From positions 705,205-769,204 of the forward strand of contig NZ_KB891994.1 in the NCBI RefSeq assembly GCF_000373625.1: a stretch of DNA of 64,000 nt. The letters are read 5' to 3'. A program made the translations under genes and the position numbers. This DNA comes from Streptomyces sp. LaPpAH-108 (GTDB lineage: Bacteria; Actinomycetota; Actinomycetes; Streptomycetales; Streptomycetaceae). Position 1 is the first letter of the stretch. Every line of letters starts with the position of its first letter. The notes under the pieces are model-generated. The model was not told the origin of the DNA, did no database searches, and worked only from the letters and a program-made list of their open reading frames with translations. Positions 56,901 to 64,000 of the stretch are shown here, piece by piece.

Positions 56901-59459
56901 GATGCCCGTGACACCCGGCACATGCGCCTGACCGCCCAGGATGCCCTCGGTGCCCACCTCACGGGCCACCCGGGTCACCTGCTCGGCGAAGCTGGACAGC
57001 TGGTCCACCATCGTGTTGACCGTGGTGACCAGCTCAAGGATCTCGCCCTTGGCGTCGACCGTGATCTTCTTCGACAGGTCGCCCTTGGCCACCGCCGTCG
57101 TCACCTCGGCGATGTTGCGCACCTGGCTCGTCAGGTTGTTCGCCATGAAGTTCACGGACTGCGTGAGGTCCTTCCAGGTGCCCGAGACACCCTGGACCTC
57201 GGCCTGGCCGCCGAGGATGCCCTCCGTGCCCACCTCACGGGCGACGCGCGTGACCTCCTGCGCGAACGACGACAGCTGGTCCACCATCGTGTTCAGCGTG
57301 TTCTTCAGCTCCAGGATCTCCCCGCGCGCGTCCACGGTGATCTTCTGGGAGAGGTCACCGCGCGCCACCGCGGTCGCGACCTGCGCGATGTTGCGCACCT
57401 GGCCGGTCAGGTTGCCCGCCATGCCGTTCACCGACTCGGTGAGGTCCCGCCACACCCCGGCCACGCCCGGCACCTGCGCCTGACCGCCGAGACGGCCCTC
57501 CGTACCCACGTCCCGGGCGACCCGGGTCACCTGGTCGGCGAAGGCGGAGAGCTGGTCCACCATCGTGTTGATGGTGTTCTTCAGCTCCAGGATCTCCCCG
57601 CGCGCGTCCACGCCGATCTTCTGCGACAGATCGCCGCGCGCCACGGCCGTCGTCACCTGGGAGATGTTGCGCACCTGCATGGTCAGGTTGTTGGCCATCA
57701 GGTTGACGGAGTCCGTCAGCTCCTTCCAGGTGCCCGAGACGCCGTCCACCCGGGCCTGACCACCGAGGCGGCCCTCCGTACCCACGTCACGGGCCATCCG
57801 CGTCACCTGGTCGGCGAAGCTGGAGAGCTGGTCCACCATGGTGTTCACGGTGTTCTTCAGCTTCAGCATCTCGCCGGAGACGTCCACGGTGACCTTCTGC
57901 GAGAGGTCGCCGTTGGCCACCGCCGTCGTCACCTGGGCGATGTTGCGCACCTGACCGGTCAGGTTGCGGAACGCGGTGTTGACCGAGTCCGTCAGGTCCT
58001 TCCAGGTACCGGCCGCCCCGGACACCTGTGCCTGACCGCCCAGCTCGCCCTCGACGCCGATCTCCCGCGCGACCCGGGTCACCTCGGCACCGAACGCCGA
58101 CAGCTGGTCCACCATGCCGTTGACGGTGTTCTTCAGCTCCAGCATCTCGCCGGCCACGTCCACCGTGACCTTCTGCGACAGATCACCGTTCGCCACGGCG
58201 GTCGTCACGGCCGCGATGTCCCGCACCTGCGTCGTCAGGTTCCGGAAGACCGTGTTGACCGAGTCCGTCAGGTCCTTCCAGGTGCCCGCCGCGCCCGGCA
58301 CATTGGCCTGACCACCGAGCCGCCCCTCGGCGCCGACCTCGTTGGCCACGCGTGTGACCTCGTCCGCGAAGATCCGCAGCGTCTCGGTCATCTGGTTGAT
58401 GGTCTCGGCGAGCTGCGCGACCTCGCCGCGCGCGGGCACCGTCACCTTCTGCGAGAGATCACCGCTCGCGACCGCCGTCGTCACCTGCGAGATCCCGCGC
58501 ACCTGAGCGGTGAGGTTGCCCGCCATGGTGTTGACGGAGTCGGTCAGCTCCTTCCACACCCCGGCCACGCCCGGCACCTGCGCCTGGCCGCCCAGGATGC
58601 CCTCGGTGCCCACCTCACGGGCGACCCGCGTCACCTCGGAGGAGAAGGACGACAACTGCTCCACCATCGTGTTGACGGTGTTCTTCAGCTCCAGCATCTC
58701 GCCGGCCACCTGCACGGTGACCTTGCGCGAGAGATCACCGCTCGCCACCGCCGTCGTCACCAGGGCGATGTCCCGCACCTGGGCGGTGAGCCGGTTCGCC
58801 ATGGTGTTGACGGACTCCGTCAGGTCCTTCCAGGACCCCGACATGCCCCGCACCTTGGCCTGACCGCCGAGCTTGCCCTCGGTGCCGACCTCGACGGCGA
58901 CCCGCGTCACCTCGTCGGTGAACGTGGACAGCTGGTCCACCAGGTTGTTGACGGTCCGGCCCACCTTCAGGAACTCGCCCCGCAGCGGATGCCCGGTCCC
59001 GTCCGGCGCCTCGGTGCGCAGATCCATGCGCGGCGACAGATCGCCCTCCGCGACGGCCGTCAGCACCCGGCTGACCTCCGAGACCGGCCACACCAGCTCG
59101 TCGACCAGCGCGTTGGAGTTCTCCACGGCGCTCGCCCAGGACCCCTCGCAGGCCCCCGTCTCCAGCCGCTCGGTGAGCTTGCCCTCGCGGCCGACCATGC
59201 GCCGTACCCGGGACAGCTCACCGGTGAGATGGAGATTGCGGTCGGCGACCTCGTTGAAGACCGCCGCGATCTCCGACATCACCCCGTCCCCGGACACCGT
59301 GAGCCGCTTGCGGAAGTTGCCGTCCCGCATGGCCTCCAGAGCCGAGAGCAACCGGTTCAGGGCAGCCGTGTCCACGACGGTGGTGCCCCCGCCCCTCCGC
59401 GCGGACGGTCCGCCCTTCGCGCGCGTCTTCGTGCCCCGCGTCGCTGCGCCAGACTCCAC
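53982..59459 (-). CDS. osaA: Poly-HAMP hybrid histidine kinase OsaA
   Basis: 1,825 residues, no TM segment, so cytosolic. Order: HAMP array (about 30-1105) made of ten 92-residue repeats plus partial first and last units, GAF (about 1115-1270), coiled coil (1275-1350), HisKA with His1366 (FLANMSHELRTPLNSLL), HATPase (about 1470-1600; NLLSNAVKF, DTGIGI, GGTGLGLSI), disordered linker, and a C-terminal REC (1701-1825) with D1751 in LMDIMMPEMDG. GTG 59459 follows GGGAGGGA. Matches the osaA kinase of the Streptomyces osmoadaptation locus; osaB lies downstream and osaC diverges upstream. The repeat architecture recalls fungal group III (Nik1/Os-1) osmosensing kinases. Confidence 0.92.
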   Translation of the reverse strand: MESGAATRGTKTRAKGGPSARRGGGTTVVDTAALNRLLSALEAMRDGNFRKRLTVSGDGVMSEIAAVFNEVADRNLHLTGELSRVRRMVGREGKLTERLETGACEGSWASAVENSNALVDELVWPVSEVSRVLTAVAEGDLSPRMDLRTEAPDGTGHPLRGEFLKVGRTVNNLVDQLSTFTDEVTRVAVEVGTEGKLGGQAKVRGMSGSWKDLTESVNTMANRLTAQVRDIALVTTAVASGDLSRKVTVQVAGEMLELKNTVNTMVEQLSSFSSEVTRVAREVGTEGILGGQAQVPGVAGVWKELTDSVNTMAGNLTAQVRGISQVTTAVASGDLSQKVTVPARGEVAQLAETINQMTETLRIFADEVTRVANEVGAEGRLGGQANVPGAAGTWKDLTDSVNTVFRNLTTQVRDIAAVTTAVANGDLSQKVTVDVAGEMLELKNTVNGMVDQLSAFGAEVTRVAREIGVEGELGGQAQVSGAAGTWKDLTDSVNTAFRNLTGQVRNIAQVTTAVANGDLSQKVTVDVSGEMLKLKNTVNTMVDQLSSFADQVTRMARDVGTEGRLGGQARVDGVSGTWKELTDSVNLMANNLTMQVRNISQVTTAVARGDLSQKIGVDARGEILELKNTINTMVDQLSAFADQVTRVARDVGTEGRLGGQAQVPGVAGVWRDLTESVNGMAGNLTGQVRNIAQVATAVARGDLSQKITVDARGEILELKNTLNTMVDQLSSFAQEVTRVAREVGTEGILGGQAEVQGVSGTWKDLTQSVNFMANNLTSQVRNIAEVTTAVAKGDLSKKITVDAKGEILELVTTVNTMVDQLSSFAEQVTRVAREVGTEGILGGQAHVPGVTGIWKDLSNNVNLMANNLTMQVRNISQVASAVANGDLTRQVTIEARGEVAQLADTINIMVKTLSSFADQVTKVAREVGTDGILGGQAHVPGVAGTWKDLTESVNGMASNLTGQVRNIAMVTTAIAKGDLTKKIDIDARGEILELKTTINTMVDQLSSFAQEVTRVAREVGTEGILGGQARVRDVDGTWRDLTESVNEMAGNLTRQVRAIAKVATAVTRGDLNLKIDVDASGEIQELQDSINKMIANLRDTTIVNKEQDWLKGNLARISALMQGRRDLKDVASLIMSELTPVVSAQHGAFFLAMPLVEGQDIGGDFEEQYELRLLGSYGCTTGAMPTSFRPGEGLIGAVAQEKRTLLVEETPAGYLKITSGLGEARPAQLIVLPVVFEGKVLGVIELASFTRFTHIQRDFLSQIAEMIATSVNTISVNTKTEQLLAQSQELTEQLRERSEELENRQKALQSSNAELEEKAELLARQNRDIEVKNTEIEEARQVLEERAEQLAVSMRYKSEFLANMSHELRTPLNSLLILAKLLADNAESNLSPKQVEFAETIHGAGSDLLQLINDILDLSKVEAGKMDVSPTRIALVQLVDYVEATFRPLTAEKGLDLSVRVSPELPATLHTDEQRLLQVLRNLLSNAVKFTDSGSVELVIRPAGTDVPQSIREQLLEAGSLTDPDAPLIAFSVTDTGIGIAASKMRVIFEAFKQADGTTSRKYGGTGLGLSISREIAQLLGGEIHAQSEPGRGSTFTLYLPLHLNGFPPQGYYQQSVPQLEAGELVAASEVRVSSELSAVETETPAEVTSYRETQNGPAALFRRRRRNTAPEPRLELPQAPSEQQEGEVRTEAAVRFGGEKVLIVDDDVRNVFALTSVLEQHGLAVLYAENGREGIEVLEQHDDVVVVLMDIMMPEMDGYATTTAIRRMPQFAGLPLIALTAKAMKGDREKALQSGASDYVTKPVDPDHLLGVMRQWMRPEPNGG
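56150..59070 (-). repeat. Tandem 276-bp repeats encoding the HAMP array of OsaA
   Basis: Ten in-frame 92-codon units, marked by the recurring GGQA motif from 58868 down to about 56370 at 276-bp steps. Each unit encodes one canonical HAMP (VTTAVA-GDLS-K-TV) and one divergent HAMP (EG-LGGQA-V-G--G-WKDLT). Units are diverged at DNA level but homologous enough to be a recombination substrate. Confidence 0.85.
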
Positions 59460-59898
59460 TGTGTCCCTCCCGGAGGGGTAGACCGTCACTGCCGTGCCCG
59501 GCGGCGCCGGCCCGGTGCGCCGCCGGCCGGCGCACCGGATTGCTTCCGCGTACTCGTCACCGCCCGGTCCCTGCGACCGCCCGGTACTTCTGCCGATACC
59601 ACTGTCCGCGAAGTTCCGGCCGCACCAGGGGCTGCTGCCCACCGCTCGAGGAACACACGCGGACCGGCCGGACCTTCATCAAAATCCTGCCCAGTGTTTC
59701 ACCCCGGCCGAACCAGGCCATAACAGTTCGGCAGCTTCGCACATCGTCCGCACACTCTGGGGGGTAAACACCGGTGACCGGCATCCGCTCGGACGGCGAA
59801 GGTAAGTAACCTTGCACCGGGCTGTCCAGCCGCACCGGCCCGGCCGGCCCGTGCGCCGAGACGACGAAGAGCGGTTATCGGAGGGGCGGCCGCGGAGC
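59460..59898. other. Divergent spacer osaA/osaC, 439 bp
   Basis: Non-coding by codon bias. Holds the osaA RBS (GGGAGGGA) at the left and the osaC RBS region (GGAGGGG at 59880) at the right. GGGTAAAC at 59762-59769 resembles the -10 of sigma-B-type promoters, but no well-spaced -35 is visible. No RNA gene is recognised. Confidence 0.5.
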
Positions 59899-62649
59899 AT
59901 GACCGGAGCGATCCCGGGGGAACAGCACCCCGAGCAACGGCCGACGGGCGAGCGGATGCCGCGGCAGCGGCACGAGCCGGCCGGCCCCATCGCCTTGCAC
60001 GTAGACGACAGGTCAGGGAGTTCTGTGATCACCGCGCGCGCGGTCGCCAGCTTCGAGCCCGTGGGGCGTTCGGTCGCGACCGCCCGGTCCTTCGTCCGCG
60101 ACACCCTCCAGGGCTGGGGCTTCGCCGACATCGTCGACGACGCCGTGGTCCTCACCAGCGAACTGGTGACCAACGCCGTCGTCCACGCGGGCACCGAGGC
60201 CGAGGTCCTGTGCCTGCGCACCGAACCCGGCGTCCGCATCGAGGTCTCCGACCGCTATCCCGAGCGCGAGGTCCCGCTGCAGAACGCGCACGCGGTCATG
60301 GGCAGCCCCGACCGCGAGGGCGGTCGCGGTCTCCAGCTGTGCGCGGCCCTCGCCTCCCGCTGGGGCGTGGAGTACACCTCCACCCACAAGAACGTCTGGT
60401 TCCAGCTCGACCTGCCCGAACGCGCGCTCGGCACCCGAACCGCCGGTCCCGCCCTGCCCACCGATCTGCTGCCGACCGCCGACGGCCGGGTCCGCGTCGC
60501 CGTCCTCCAGATCGACCGCAAGGGCTCGGTCAGCGCCTGGAACGAGGACGCCGAGGAACTCTTCGGCTACGCGGCCGACGAGGTCGTCGGCAAGCCCCTC
60601 ACCGACCTCGCCGCCTGGCCGCACACCCCCGGCACCGGCACCGGCATCGCCGAAGCGCTCCAGCTCTCCCGCTGGGAGGGCAGCTACGGCGTCCGCCGCG
60701 CCGACGGCCGCGTCGCCCCCGTCTACGCCTCCCACCTCCGGGTCCGCGACACCGGCGGCGAGCCCTCCACCGTCTGCCTCCTGGTCCGCGACCACGAGCG
60801 TGCCGTCCTCCAGACCCCCTCCCGCGTGCCCGCAGGCGACCAGGGCGGCGCCGAAGGCCCGAGCGCCGACCCCTTCGAGGTCTTCATCGGCTCCCCCGCC
60901 CCCGACGACCTCGACGGCCTCCTCCAGCGCACGGTCGAGCGCGCCCGCGACATGCTCGACGGCGACTCCGCCTTCCTGCTGCTCGCCACCGACGACGAGA
61001 CCGAGCTGGAGGTCCGCGCCTCCACCGGCCTGCCCTCCGCCCGCCAGCGCTTCGCCCGCGTCCCCGTCGAAGCGGGCCCCGGGCGCTACGGCTCGGCGCG
61101 CATGCCCGCCGTCCACGAGGACCTGACCTCCGTACCCGGCGCGGTGCCCCTCCTGACGGGCACCGGGATGCGCTCGGTCGTCACGGTGCCGCTCAAGGTC
61201 GAGGGCCGCCTCACCGGCTCCCTGGGCGTCGCCGCCGAGGGGCCCGGCCGCTACTCCAACGAGGAGGCGCTGCGCCTCCAGTTCGCCGCCGACCGCATCG
61301 CCCTGGCCGTCGAATCGGCCCGCCTCGGCGAACTGGAGCGGCTGCGCAGAGGCTCGCTCAGCTTCCTGGTCGAGGCGTCCGACCTGCTGGCGGGCACCCT
61401 GGACCGCGACCAGACACTGGCCCTCATGGCCCAGATGACGGTGCCGACCCTGGCCACCTGGTGCGCGGTCTACACGATCGCCGACCCGGCCTCCGACCCC
61501 TATCTGTCGTACGTCCTCCACGAGGACGAGGAACTGATCGACGGCATCAAGTCCCTGCTGTCGAAGATCCCCCCGCCCGAGGCGGTCCTGACCCCCGGCG
61601 CCCAGGTCTGGCCGCTGCCCGGCGAGGTCGCCCACCAGGCGGCCCTGCGCAGCTCCATGCGCAGCCTCGGCCTGGCGGGCGGTCCCGCCCAGCAGGTCAC
61701 GGCCGGCATCGGCCCGACCCTGGCGACGGCCTCCGCCGTCGGCGGCGAGACCGTGGTCCTGCCGCTGGTCGCCCGCAACCGCGTCATCGGCATGCTGATC
61801 CTCGGCAAGCCCACGGACGAACACTTCCGCCAGGAGATCCTGGAGCTGGCCGAGGACCTCTCCCGCCGTGCCGCGCTCGCCCTGGACAACGCCCGCCTGT
61901 ACTCGGAGCGCACGGCCATCAGCCAGTCCCTCCAGCGCAGCCTGCTGCCCCCGGGCCTGCCGCACATCGACGGCGTCGAGGTCGACGTCATCTACCGCGC
62001 GGCCGGTGAGGGCAACGAGGTCGGCGGCGACTTCTACGACCTCTTCCCGATCGGCGACGGCGCCTACGGCTTCGCCATCGGCGACGTCTGCGGCACCGGA
62101 CCCAACGCCGCCGCCGTCACCGGCCTGGCCCGGCACGCCCTGCGCCTGCTGGCCCGCGAGGGCCTGAGCGGCCCGGCGGTCCTGGAGCGGCTGAACTCCG
62201 CGATCCTCGACGAGGGCGACCGCAGCCGCTTCCTCACCCTGCTCTACGGCGAGTTGCGGCCACAGCCCAACGGCGGCGCCGAGATGAAGATGGTCTGCGC
62301 GGGCCACCCGCTCCCGCTGCGCCTGCGCCAGGACGGCACGGTGGAGACCGCCGCCGAACCCCAGCCCCTGCTCGGCGTGATCGAGGACCTGGAGCTGTAC
62401 GAGGAGACGGTCACTCTCGACCCCGGCGACGTGCTGCTGTGCGTCACGGACGGCGTCACCGAACGCCGCGAGGGCACCCGCATGTTGGGCGACGACGGCC
62501 TCGCCGACGTCCTCACCACATGCACGGGTCTCACCGCGGGCGCGGTGGCCGCCCGCATCCTGCGCGCGGTGGAGCGTTTCGCCTCCGACGCGCCGTCCGA
62601 CGACATGGCGATCCTGGCGATGCGGGTTCCGGGCCTTCAGCAGGACTGA
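59899..62649 (+). CDS. osaC: OsaC: RsbW-like ATPase - PAS - GAF - PP2C (SpoIIE-type) regulator
   Basis: 916 residues. A GHKL anti-sigma/kinase domain spans about 45-172 (N-box LTSELVTNAVVHA, N92; GGRGLQLCAALASRWG), then PAS (about 195-290, GSVSAWNEDAEELFGY), GAF domains (about 330-480 and 490-675), and a C-terminal PP2C phosphatase (about 690-915, EVGGDFYDLF, GDVCGTGPNAA, CVTDGVTERR). In S. coelicolor, OsaC restrains sigma-B after osmotic stress. The ATG at 59899 is preferred; ATG 59956 is possible. Divergent from osaA. Confidence 0.9.
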   Translation: MTGAIPGEQHPEQRPTGERMPRQRHEPAGPIALHVDDRSGSSVITARAVASFEPVGRSVATARSFVRDTLQGWGFADIVDDAVVLTSELVTNAVVHAGTEAEVLCLRTEPGVRIEVSDRYPEREVPLQNAHAVMGSPDREGGRGLQLCAALASRWGVEYTSTHKNVWFQLDLPERALGTRTAGPALPTDLLPTADGRVRVAVLQIDRKGSVSAWNEDAEELFGYAADEVVGKPLTDLAAWPHTPGTGTGIAEALQLSRWEGSYGVRRADGRVAPVYASHLRVRDTGGEPSTVCLLVRDHERAVLQTPSRVPAGDQGGAEGPSADPFEVFIGSPAPDDLDGLLQRTVERARDMLDGDSAFLLLATDDETELEVRASTGLPSARQRFARVPVEAGPGRYGSARMPAVHEDLTSVPGAVPLLTGTGMRSVVTVPLKVEGRLTGSLGVAAEGPGRYSNEEALRLQFAADRIALAVESARLGELERLRRGSLSFLVEASDLLAGTLDRDQTLALMAQMTVPTLATWCAVYTIADPASDPYLSYVLHEDEELIDGIKSLLSKIPPPEAVLTPGAQVWPLPGEVAHQAALRSSMRSLGLAGGPAQQVTAGIGPTLATASAVGGETVVLPLVARNRVIGMLILGKPTDEHFRQEILELAEDLSRRAALALDNARLYSERTAISQSLQRSLLPPGLPHIDGVEVDVIYRAAGEGNEVGGDFYDLFPIGDGAYGFAIGDVCGTGPNAAAVTGLARHALRLLAREGLSGPAVLERLNSAILDEGDRSRFLTLLYGELRPQPNGGAEMKMVCAGHPLPLRLRQDGTVETAAEPQPLLGVIEDLELYEETVTLDPGDVLLCVTDGVTERREGTRMLGDDGLADVLTTCTGLTAGAVAARILRAVERFASDAPSDDMAILAMRVPGLQQD

Positions 62650-62695
62650 GGCCCGGGGCCACCGGCCCTACCGGCCCCACCGGCCTCCGGACATG

Positions 62696-62729
62696 AAAAA
62701 GACCCCGCCCGAATGGGCGGGGTCTTTTT
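62696..62729. terminator. Bidirectional terminator between osaC and tRNA-Thr
   Basis: AAAAAGACCCCGCCC / GGGCGGGGTCTTTTT, a perfect 15-bp stem with GAAT loop. It has T-runs on both strands, so it serves osaC (+) and the convergent tRNA gene (-). Confidence 0.9.
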
Positions 62730-62734
62730 CGCTG

Positions 62735-62807
62735 AGCCCCCAAACGGAATCGAACCGTTGACCTTCTCCTTACCATGGAGACGCTCTACCGACTGAGCTA
62801 TAGGGGC
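62735..62807 (-). tRNA. tRNA-Thr (anticodon GGT)
   Basis: Cloverleaf on the minus strand: acceptor GCCCCTA/TGGGGGC, D-arm GCTCAGTCGGTAGAGC, anticodon loop ATGGTAA between TCTCC/GGAGA stems (anticodon GGT, decoding ACC/ACT), and a T-arm with TTCGATT. CCA is not encoded, as is common in Streptomyces. 73 nt including the discriminator base. Confidence 0.97.
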
Positions 62808-62845
62808 CTTGTCGCTTTCGAGGTTTCCCTCGCGGCAACAAGAAG

Positions 62846-62875
62846 ATCGTACCCCGAACCCGCACGGGTTCCCAA
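62846..62875 (-). promoter_or_regulatory. Promoter of tRNA-Thr
   Basis: Minus strand TTGGGA (62875-62870), 18-bp spacer, TACGAT (62851-62846), about 40 bp upstream of the tRNA. The spacer holds a GAACCCG-CA-CGGGTTC palindrome. Confidence 0.5.
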
Positions 62876-62894
62876 ATCCGTTCGGGCCCGATCA

Positions 62895-63569
62895 TCAAGC
62901 GGGCTGAAGCAGTCCCCCAAGAGCGTTGCAGGCGGCGGCGATCCGGTGCATGTCCCGCTTCGTCAGGGCGGCTTCCACGGGCAGCGCCAGCGTCTCGTCG
63001 GCGGCCCGCTCGGTCTCCGGAAGCGACACACAGCGCCGGAATCCGGGCAGCCGGTGGACGGGCGTCCGCACGGGCACCCGGCAGTCAACTCCCCTGGCCC
63101 GCAAGGCGCGCGCGAACGCGTCCCGGTCCGGCCGTCCGTTGCCCGGCACCCGCACCACGTACTGCTGATAGGTGTGCCCGTCGCCCCCGGCCGGAGTGCG
63201 CACCCCCTTGAGCCGCGCGTCGAGATACGCGGCCCGCTCCCGACGGGAGGCCAGCTCGTCGTACGGTGTCTCGGACTCGCCGTGCTCCAGCACGAACAGC
63301 CCGTGCCGCGCGGCGACTTCGCGCAACGCCCCGGTGTCCGCCCGCCGTCCGAAGCGGTGCACGACAACAAGGGCCGCGGTGCGGGGAGTTACCGTCGCCT
63401 CCACGGCAGCGGCGTCGAGGCAGTAGGTGACGGGGTCTATGTCGGCGAAGGCCGGCAGCGCACCCGCCCGGGTCACGGCCTCGGCGATCTCCGCGTTCCC
63501 GAAAGCCGGTACGACGACCTCGTGACCGACGCCCACACCGGCGGCCCTGAGCATTTCAGCGGTAGCCAT
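62895..63569 (-). CDS. Miniature DegT/DnrJ/EryC1-like protein lacking the PLP lysine region
   Basis: About 224 residues. The N-terminal part (HEVVVPAFGNAEIAEAVTRA, DIDPVTYCLDAAAVEATVTP, HRFGRRADTGALREVA) follows the large domain of DegT-type sugar aminotransferases, and the C-terminal part (DRDAFARALRARGVDCRVPV, PETERAADETLALPV) follows the small domain. The central segment that carries the PLP-binding Lys and the SFxxxK motif is missing; the usual enzyme is about 370 residues. Aminotransferase activity is therefore unlikely. It lies just behind the rRNA terminator and ahead of tRNA-Thr. ATG 63569 or 63578; no clear RBS. Confidence 0.75.
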   Translation of the reverse strand: MATAEMLRAAGVGVGHEVVVPAFGNAEIAEAVTRAGALPAFADIDPVTYCLDAAAVEATVTPRTAALVVVHRFGRRADTGALREVAARHGLFVLEHGESETPYDELASRRERAAYLDARLKGVRTPAGGDGHTYQQYVVRVPGNGRPDRDAFARALRARGVDCRVPVRTPVHRLPGFRRCVSLPETERAADETLALPVEAALTKRDMHRIAAACNALGGLLQPA

Positions 63570-63620
63570 GGGCCCCATGCTTCGGGGGCAATATGAACGT
63601 AAAGTTAAGCAAAACAAAAA

Positions 63621-63658
63621 AGGGCTGGTCCCCGAACCGAAGTTCGGGGACCAGCCCT
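63621..63658 (-). terminator. rRNA operon terminator
   Basis: Perfect 17-bp stem (63621-63637 with 63642-63658), 4-nt loop. On the minus strand it is followed by TTTTTTGTTTTG, a true intrinsic terminator directly after 5S rRNA. Confidence 0.92.
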
Positions 63659-63668
63659 ATCAAAAGGA

Positions 63669-63788
63669 GTTCGGCGGCGTCCTACTCTCCCACAAGGTCC
63701 CCCTTGCAGTACCATCGGCGCTGTTGAGGCTTAGCTTCCGGGTTCGGAATGTAACCGGGCGTTTCCCTCACGCTATGACCACCGAAAC
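63669..63788 (-). rRNA. rrf: 5S ribosomal RNA
   Basis: Minus strand begins GTTTCGGTGGTCATAGCG and contains GAACCCGGAAGCTAAGCC, GCGCCGATGGTACTGC and GTGGGAGAGTAGG, then ends GCCGCCGAAC. The 5' and 3' ends pair. Ends are accurate to a few bases. The stretch to 23S (about 63789-63871) is the internal spacer. Confidence 0.95.
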
Positions 63789-63871
63789 ACTATGAAACTT
63801 TCAGACCGTCATGTGTGGCACATGAGGCTGTTCGTGGTTTCAGAACCAACACAGTGGACGCGAGCAACTGA

Positions 63872-64000
63872 GGACAAGCCCTCGGCCTATTAGTACCAGT
63901 CAACTCCACCCGTTACCAGGCTTCCATATCTGGCCTATCAACCCAGTCGTCTACTGGGAGCCTTACCCTCTCAAGGAGGTGGGAATACTCATCTCGAAGC
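63872..64000 (-). rRNA. rrl: 23S ribosomal RNA, 3' end (partial)
   Basis: Minus strand runs from the window edge through GGGTTGATAGGCCAGATATG and GAGTTGACTGGTACTAATAG to GGCCGAGGGCTTG, the conserved 3' terminus of actinobacterial 23S rRNA. The exact last base is approximate. Confidence 0.93.

Noticed and set aside
54033..59723. 1,896-codon open frame on the plus strand, antisense to osaA
   Set aside because: It mirrors the HAMP repeats, is composed of repetitive His/Arg/Leu/Asp-rich sequence, and arises because GC-rich codons rarely make stops on the opposite strand. The minus strand has clear kinase domains.
59762..59769. GGGTAAAC as a sigma-B promoter for osaC
   Set aside because: The -10-like element lacks a GNNT at the 14-16 bp spacing, so it is noted only in the spacer description.

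Overview
This window is chromosomal DNA from a Streptomyces or a close relative. It has very high G+C with strong third-position GC bias, frequent GTG starts, and many ATGA/GTGA start-stop overlaps. The gene order is also characteristic of Streptomyces: hflX, rshA, dapF, miaA, miaB, then gluR-gluK/gluABCD, recX-recA, lhr-nei, dps, clgR, cinA-pgsA-rimO, ftsK, osaB-osaA-osaC and an rRNA operon. Almost all of it reads as core genome.

Layout. 1-10.4 kb: hflX (partial), a secreted M1 peptidase, the RelA/SpoT homologue rshA, dapF, miaA, a small MT0933-type antitoxin-like protein, an LigB-fold protein and miaB. 10.5-17.4 kb: a tightly coupled four-gene accessory cassette encoding Trypco1, a trypsin-VMAP protein, a MoxR AAA+ ATPase, and a vWA-pseudokinase-ParA-like protein. 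I read it as a vWA-MoxR-VMAP ternary NTP-dependent conflict (defence-like) system, and it is the most unusual locus here. 17.4-25 kb: a MazG-like hydrolase, an orphan TAXI binding protein, the GluR-GluK two-component system and the gluABCD amino-acid ABC transporter, with hairpins between cistrons and operator-like repeats in the gluR/gluA spacer. 25-28 kb: a flavin monooxygenase, then a Cys-ending leader peptide in front of a cysteine dioxygenase-rhodanese pair. 28-38.3 kb: recX-recA with a SOS-box-like site, a thioesterase, membrane proteins, an AI-2E permease, DUF3046, an alpha/beta hydrolase, azlCD and its AraC-type neighbour.

38.4-44.7 kb: the very large helicase Lhr followed by an Nei/Fpg glycosylase. 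44.7-52.9 kb: Dps, ClgR, CinA, PgsA, RimO, a RodZ-like protein and FtsK, all on the minus strand. 53-62.7 kb: the osmoadaptation locus. It holds osaB (response regulator), osaA (1,825-residue cytosolic hybrid kinase with a ten-fold 92-residue HAMP array) and the divergent osaC (kinase/PAS/GAF/PP2C anti-sigma regulator). 62.7-64 kb: tRNA-Thr(GGT), a miniature DegT-like protein that lacks the PLP lysine, and the 3' end of an rRNA operon (23S end, 5S, terminator) on the minus strand.

Functional links. Several blocks concern stress and nutrient sensing: (p)ppGpp (RshA), osmotic/sigma-factor control (OsaABC), proteolysis (ClgR), DNA repair (RecA/RecX, Lhr/Nei) and glutamate uptake (GluRK/ABCD). 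Family assignments rest on visible motifs and on remembered gene order. No database search was run, and start sites were chosen from Shine-Dalgarno spacing, overlaps and the conserved N-termini.
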